Below, piece by piece: positions 7,781-10,641 of a DNA stretch of 10,641 nucleotides. The position numbers and the translations under genes are program-made. Position 1 is the first letter of the stretch. The number at the start of each line of letters is the position of its first letter. The notes under the pieces were generated by a model. The model searched no databases. It was not told the origin of the DNA and saw nothing but the letters and a program-made list of their open reading frames with translations. The DNA comes from DATJPR01 sp035506295 (lineage in GTDB: Bacteria > Bacteroidota > Ignavibacteria > UBA10030 > UBA6906): NCBI GenBank assembly GCA_035506295.1, contig DATJPR010000131.1:1-10641 (forward strand), given 5' to 3'.

Positions 7781-7844
7781 GAGGGTTCAGTGGAAGAGTG
7801 AGTTACGATGGTTCAGTCACATTGGAACGAAAGAAATACGTTGA

Positions 7845-7873
7845 TATATATGGTGTAACCCAATACGACACAA
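7845..7873 (-). promoter_or_regulatory. Candidate promoter for isocitrate dehydrogenase
   Basis: On the minus strand, TTGTGT (7868-7873) and TATATA (7845-7850) are separated by exactly 17 bases, in the only clearly AT-rich stretch of the window. The -10 matches TATAAT at four of six bases and the -35 matches TTGACA at three of six. Transcription would start near 7838, leaving a leader of roughly 57 bases before the ATG at 7780. The spacing and AT content support it; the match to consensus is modest. Confidence 0.4.
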
Positions 7874-7885
7874 TCTGTTATTGTG
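7869..7885. repeat. Perfect 6-bp inverted repeat overlapping the candidate -35
   Basis: CACAAT CTGTT ATTGTG is a perfect dyad with 6-base arms and a 5-base spacer, lying 23 bases past the stop of the glycine-zipper gene. It covers the candidate -35 of the isocitrate dehydrogenase promoter, where a repressor would act. It could also be a weak hairpin at the end of the upstream transcript, though the stem is short and AT-rich. Confidence 0.35.
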
Positions 7886-7907
7886 AATATTAAGATCTAT
7901 TTCTACG

Positions 7908-8453
7908 TTATCTCATCCTTCTGGCATCCTGCTCAAGAAGACCTTTCAGGATGGCAAGGTCATCTGGTTGCCCGGGGTCCAGATCATAGTTTTCCGTAAC
8001 GTTGTTGCCGCCTACAACCACTCCGACGAAGAACCCGCCGATCATCCCTAAGAGCAATCCACCTGCCGTTCCAGCCAAACGAGCGAGGCCAACCCCAGTT
8101 GGGTCCCCTTGCGCGTTGCGAGCAGCGTCGTTTCCGATGTATGCACCGATCAGACCACCAATCGCTGCTCCGATGCCGGCACCCTCCAGTGCATGCCCTC
8201 GGCCAAACAGCTTGATCCGACTCAACGAATCCATTTGTACGTGCACAGTGTCTCTGGACGATTTCCGTGTGTTGTTTCGCACATCGGATCTCACGTTGGT
8301 CATCGTGAGCGTCGAATCCTCCAGCGAAATGATTTCGGCAATAACCTTCGTCGAATCGCGGAAAACTATCGAAGCATGGCGTCCCGCTGCGAGAGCGTCT
8401 TCGCTCAAAAAGAAGAGGATAACGATTATTGCGATTCTGTCCAGGTAGCGCAT
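7908..8453 (-). CDS. Exported glycine-zipper protein, function unknown
   Basis: From the ATG at 8453 this is a 181-residue protein with a typical signal peptide: basic start MRYLDR, hydrophobic core (about 8-17), and an ALA-type cleavage site near residues 20-23. The mature part begins with a small beta-like region (about 26-83: charged, with Ser/Thr-rich strands). Two glycine-zipper stretches follow: GAGIGAAIGGLIGAYIG (91-107) and GTAGGLLLGMIGGFFVG (128-144). They resemble the helical hairpins of membrane-inserting glycine-zipper proteins. The tail (about 150-181) is acidic, then basic. I chose this start over one nine codons upstream because GAGGAA (8459-8464) sits 5 bases before it and it yields a clean signal peptide. 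The protein should act in the periplasm or outer membrane. It diverges from the FHA-transglycosylase gene. No family name is claimed. Confidence 0.8.
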   Translation of the reverse strand: MRYLDRIAIIVILFFLSEDALAAGRHASIVFRDSTKVIAEIISLEDSTLTMTNVRSDVRNNTRKSSRDTVHVQMDSLSRIKLFGRGHALEGAGIGAAIGGLIGAYIGNDAARNAQGDPTGVGLARLAGTAGGLLLGMIGGFFVGVVVGGNNVTENYDLDPGQPDDLAILKGLLEQDARRMR

Positions 8454-8458
8454 GCAAG

Positions 8459-8464
8459 TTCCTC
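8459..8464 (-). promoter_or_regulatory. Shine-Dalgarno site of the glycine-zipper gene
   Basis: GAGGAA on the minus strand lies 5 bases before the ATG at 8453. It is one of the few strong ribosome-binding sites in the window and decides that start over the upstream in-frame ATG at 8480. Confidence 0.65.
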
Positions 8465-8639
8465 GCTGGTACGGGCGCACACCTCCTCATCGCGATCACA
8501 GCAAATGTCAGCAATCGATCGACGAGAATCAACCTGCGGGATGGGACGGGCAAATCTCCTCTTGCGGGTTACGCACCGACTTGTTACTTTCTTGCACGAA
8601 TTTCACCATCAACCATCCTTGTCTGCAGGGACCCCTCGC
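8465..8639. promoter_or_regulatory. Divergent intergenic region, glycine-zipper / FHA-transglycosylase
   Basis: Together with the ribosome site of the minus-strand gene, this forms the 186-base gap between two divergent genes and should carry both promoters. On the plus strand AGGG (8627-8630) sits 9 bases before the ATG at 8640 and is a plausible ribosome site. I see no strong promoter hexamers, long repeat or RNA structure. Open frames crossing it look like extensions of coding frames without independent support. Confidence 0.35.
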
Positions 8640-10109
8640 ATGGATCACAGCCAGCCTGCTGCCCCGACAGTTCGCCGGCCTATCGTTTACGTGTCGCTTG
8701 AGCATGAGGGCGCTCCTGCCACTATCCTTCGCTTCGACAAGCCGTTCAGCATTGGCAGCGATCCCCACAGCGACGTCGCCATCGACACCCCCAACGTCAG
8801 CCCTCATCACGCGCAAGTCGTCCGCGAGGACAATTGCTGGTGGCTTCGTTCGGTGGAAGGGTCCAAAGGGATCGTCATCGACGGCAAAGCAGTTGACGCA
8901 GTTCCCCTCGCCACCGGAGTGTCGGTCAGACTCGGGTCAAAAGGGCCTCTTCTCAGCTTCCGTATTGAAGAGCCGGCAATCGGTGAACACGAACGCCGGC
9001 GCGGCCTTCACCTTCCTGCCCATCTTCGCGATGTTATCCGCGCCTCGACGCGCATCATTTCGATCGAGGAACACAAAGAGCTCGTACGCAAATTCATCGA
9101 CCGGGCAGGGAAATACGAACGAAAGAAATATCAGCGCTACGTCGCCGGCCTCATCGTCCTTGGGGTGATCGGCTTCTCGTATGCATACTACAAACATACA
9201 CAGTACGAGAAGCTCGAAGCCAAGGCACGCGATGTCTTCTACCAGATGAAGGACCTCGAGCTCGCCTTCAGAAACCTCGAGCGAACAGTCCTCGCCACCG
9301 GTGACACCACCGCCCGCGCCGATCTGCACCAGTACTGGCTCAAGCTCGCCTCGCTGAACCGGAACTACGATCAGTACGTCGATGAACTCGGGATCTACAA
9401 AGGCGCGTCGGACGAGAAGAAGGTCACGATTCTGCGGGTCGCGCGCATTTTCGGGGAGTGCGAGCTCGACATGCCGAAGGGTTTCGTGGATGAAGTCGAG
9501 CATTACATCAAGGAGTGGAAACGGTCGGACAGGCTTGTCTCTTCGATTCAGCGCGCCCACGAGCTGGGGTTCGACCGGCTGATCACCCAGAGCATGCTGG
9601 ACCAGCATTTGCCCCCGCAGTTCTTCTATCTCGCGCTTCAGGAGAGCGGTTTCGACACGGCGATGTGCGGACCGCCTACCCGCTACGGCATTGCCAAAGG
9701 GATGTGGCAGTTCATCCCCTCGACAGCCATGCACTATGGATTGCGGACGGGCCCGCTCGTCCAGGTGGCGCGGACTGATCCTCGTGACGAGCGCCATCTC
9801 GCGGAGAAATCCACGCTCGCCGCGGCCGAATACATCCGGGACATCTACGACACAGAAGCACAGGCGTCCGGGCTGTTAGTGCTGGCATCCTACAACTGGG
9901 GGCCCAATGCCGTTCGCGGGCTCATCCGTGAGATGCCGGAGAACCCGCGACAGCGGAACTTCTGGAGCCTGTTGCAGACGTATCACGATAAAATCCCGCA
10001 TCAGACCTACGACTACGTTTATTTCATCTTCTCGGCCGCCGTGATCGGAGAGAACCCGCAACTTTTCGGCTTCTCCTTCGACAAGTTGCAGACTACCGGA
10101 GCGATGTAG
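8640..10109 (+). CDS. FHA domain - transmembrane - lytic transglycosylase (SLT) fusion
   Basis: From the ATG at 8640 the protein has 489 residues. Residues about 14-110 form an FHA domain, a phosphothreonine-binding fold, with FSIGSDPHSDVAI (36-48) and NVSPHHAQV (52-60). The usual IGR arginine is Ser40. A basic stretch (150-166) precedes one membrane helix (about 167-184), so by the positive-inside rule the FHA domain faces the cytoplasm. A helical, partly coiled-coil region follows (about 186-300). The C-terminal family-1 lytic transglycosylase domain (about 318-465) should cut peptidoglycan glycan strands in the periplasm. It has catalytic Glu335 in ALQESGF, KGMWQFIPSTA (353-363) and SYNWGPNAV (417-425). 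The open frame extends about 530 bases upstream, antisense to the neighbour. This start is chosen because it lies just before the FHA fold and follows AGGG. Domain calls are secure; phospho-control of the lyase is inference. Confidence 0.9.
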   Translation: MDHSQPAAPTVRRPIVYVSLEHEGAPATILRFDKPFSIGSDPHSDVAIDTPNVSPHHAQVVREDNCWWLRSVEGSKGIVIDGKAVDAVPLATGVSVRLGSKGPLLSFRIEEPAIGEHERRRGLHLPAHLRDVIRASTRIISIEEHKELVRKFIDRAGKYERKKYQRYVAGLIVLGVIGFSYAYYKHTQYEKLEAKARDVFYQMKDLELAFRNLERTVLATGDTTARADLHQYWLKLASLNRNYDQYVDELGIYKGASDEKKVTILRVARIFGECELDMPKGFVDEVEHYIKEWKRSDRLVSSIQRAHELGFDRLITQSMLDQHLPPQFFYLALQESGFDTAMCGPPTRYGIAKGMWQFIPSTAMHYGLRTGPLVQVARTDPRDERHLAEKSTLAAAEYIRDIYDTEAQASGLLVLASYNWGPNAVRGLIREMPENPRQRNFWSLLQTYHDKIPHQTYDYVYFIFSAAVIGENPQLFGFSFDKLQTTGAM

Positions 10110-10139
10110 CAGTGCAACCGGGTGTCCCCATGGTCTCCC

Positions 10140-10544
10140 CTAGAATTTCTCTGCGCTCCCGCCCACGCTGAATCGCCCGCCTCCAAGGAGCAACACTACA
10201 ACCCCTGCGAGGAGAAAGAATGCCGGCAGCTCGATCGCCCATCCGCCACCCGCGTTCAGAGAAAAGATCTGGTGCCGGTGGGCGATGAACAGCGCAAACA
10301 CCATATCAGCGATCACCAGCAATGCACCGACACGCGTGTGGTAACCCAGGATCAAAAGAACAGGCCCGACAATCTCGCCGAGATAGACTCCATACTGGAT
10401 GAATTCCGGGAGTCCGGCGCCCGTGACCGCCGGCCCGAGCCAGCTGATCCCGTGAGCGATCTTCGAAATCCCATGGAAGATCATCAGCCCCCCCACCGTA
10501 AGTCGGAGCAGGAGCTTTGCGACGTCGGTTGAGACCGTGCCCAT
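10140..10544 (-). CDS. DoxX family membrane protein
   Basis: A 134-residue four-helix inner-membrane protein of the DoxX/DoxD-like family. Helices lie at about 9-28, 50-69, 72-91 and 103-122. Family-like features are the first-helix end with FHGISKIAHG (23-32), the second helix YLGEIVGPVLLILG (54-67), and the C-terminal ELPAFFLLAGVVVLLLGGGR region (105-124). Characterised relatives take part in thiosulfate:quinone oxidoreduction or in redox/stress membrane complexes. For most, including this one, no substrate can be named. The ATG at 10544 has AGGAG (10554-10558) 9 bases upstream, which supports the start. The gene is convergent with the FHA-transglycosylase gene, their stops 30 bases apart with no obvious terminator between. 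Its upstream neighbour lies outside the window. Confidence 0.85.
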   Translation of the reverse strand: MGTVSTDVAKLLLRLTVGGLMIFHGISKIAHGISWLGPAVTGAGLPEFIQYGVYLGEIVGPVLLILGYHTRVGALLVIADMVFALFIAHRHQIFSLNAGGGWAIELPAFFLLAGVVVLLLGGGRFSVGGSAEKF

Positions 10545-10641
10545 CTGTGCGCACTCCTCATATTAGTTGCACAATGTGTCCCATCGGACCATATCAAGAT
10601 AGTAGTTCGGGGGAATTCTTCCAGTCCACCGGCAACACCCG
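10545..10641 (-). promoter_or_regulatory. Upstream region of the DoxX gene
   Basis: Apart from the ribosome site AGGAG at 10554-10558, no feature can be supported. A TAATAT (10560-10565) resembles a -10 box, but it touches the ribosome site and would give a leader too short to contain it. The region runs to the window edge. Confidence 0.3.

Noticed and set aside
8109..8639. Upstream extension of the FHA-transglycosylase open frame
   Set aside because: It runs antisense across the glycine-zipper gene and shows no domain. High GC keeps the frame open. The ATG at 8640 starts just before the FHA fold.
8937..9797. 286-codon minus-strand open frame opposite the FHA-transglycosylase
   Set aside because: No motif, and entirely inside a secure gene on the other strand.
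10560..10565. TAATAT as a -10 box for the DoxX gene
   Set aside because: It abuts the ribosome site, so the transcript would start within or after that site, and no -35 is at the right distance.

Overview
This window comes from a bacterial chromosome of fairly high GC. It is gene-dense, with no tRNA, rRNA, CRISPR array or transposase visible. The gene content fits the Bacteroidota/Ignavibacteriota/Chlorobiota side of bacteria: a GWxTD lipoprotein, a paired M16 peptidase operon, a short NAD-type isocitrate dehydrogenase, and several starts without a Shine-Dalgarno sequence. No gene here fixes the phylum, so the placement is inference.

Layout: (a) 3857 down to 1, minus strand, is a probable four-gene run: GWxTD-domain lipoprotein, tRNA-dihydrouridine synthase, type III polyketide synthase, and a small membrane protein cut by the window edge. 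(b) 3989-6698, plus strand, is a two-gene M16 metallopeptidase operon: a zinc-binding catalytic subunit followed by a partner that has lost the zinc motif. It is divergent from (a). (c) 6773-7780, minus strand, is an NAD-type isocitrate dehydrogenase, with a candidate promoter and an overlapping inverted repeat just upstream. (d) 7908-8453, minus strand, is an exported glycine-zipper protein, divergent from 8640-10109, plus strand, a membrane-anchored protein joining a cytoplasmic FHA domain to a periplasmic lytic transglycosylase domain. (e) 10140-10544, minus strand, is a DoxX-family membrane protein.

Much of the window concerns the cell envelope: an outer-membrane-type lipoprotein, a glycine-zipper protein, an FHA-regulated peptidoglycan lyase, DoxX, and a PKS that may make a lipid. 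The rest is housekeeping (tRNA modification, TCA cycle, proteolysis). The least ordinary items are the FHA-TM-transglycosylase fusion with its divergent glycine-zipper neighbour, and the type III PKS followed at once by an unassigned membrane protein. I see no clear new defence or mobile system. No gene-free stretch exceeds 300 bases; the longest is the 186-base divergent region at 8454-8639.
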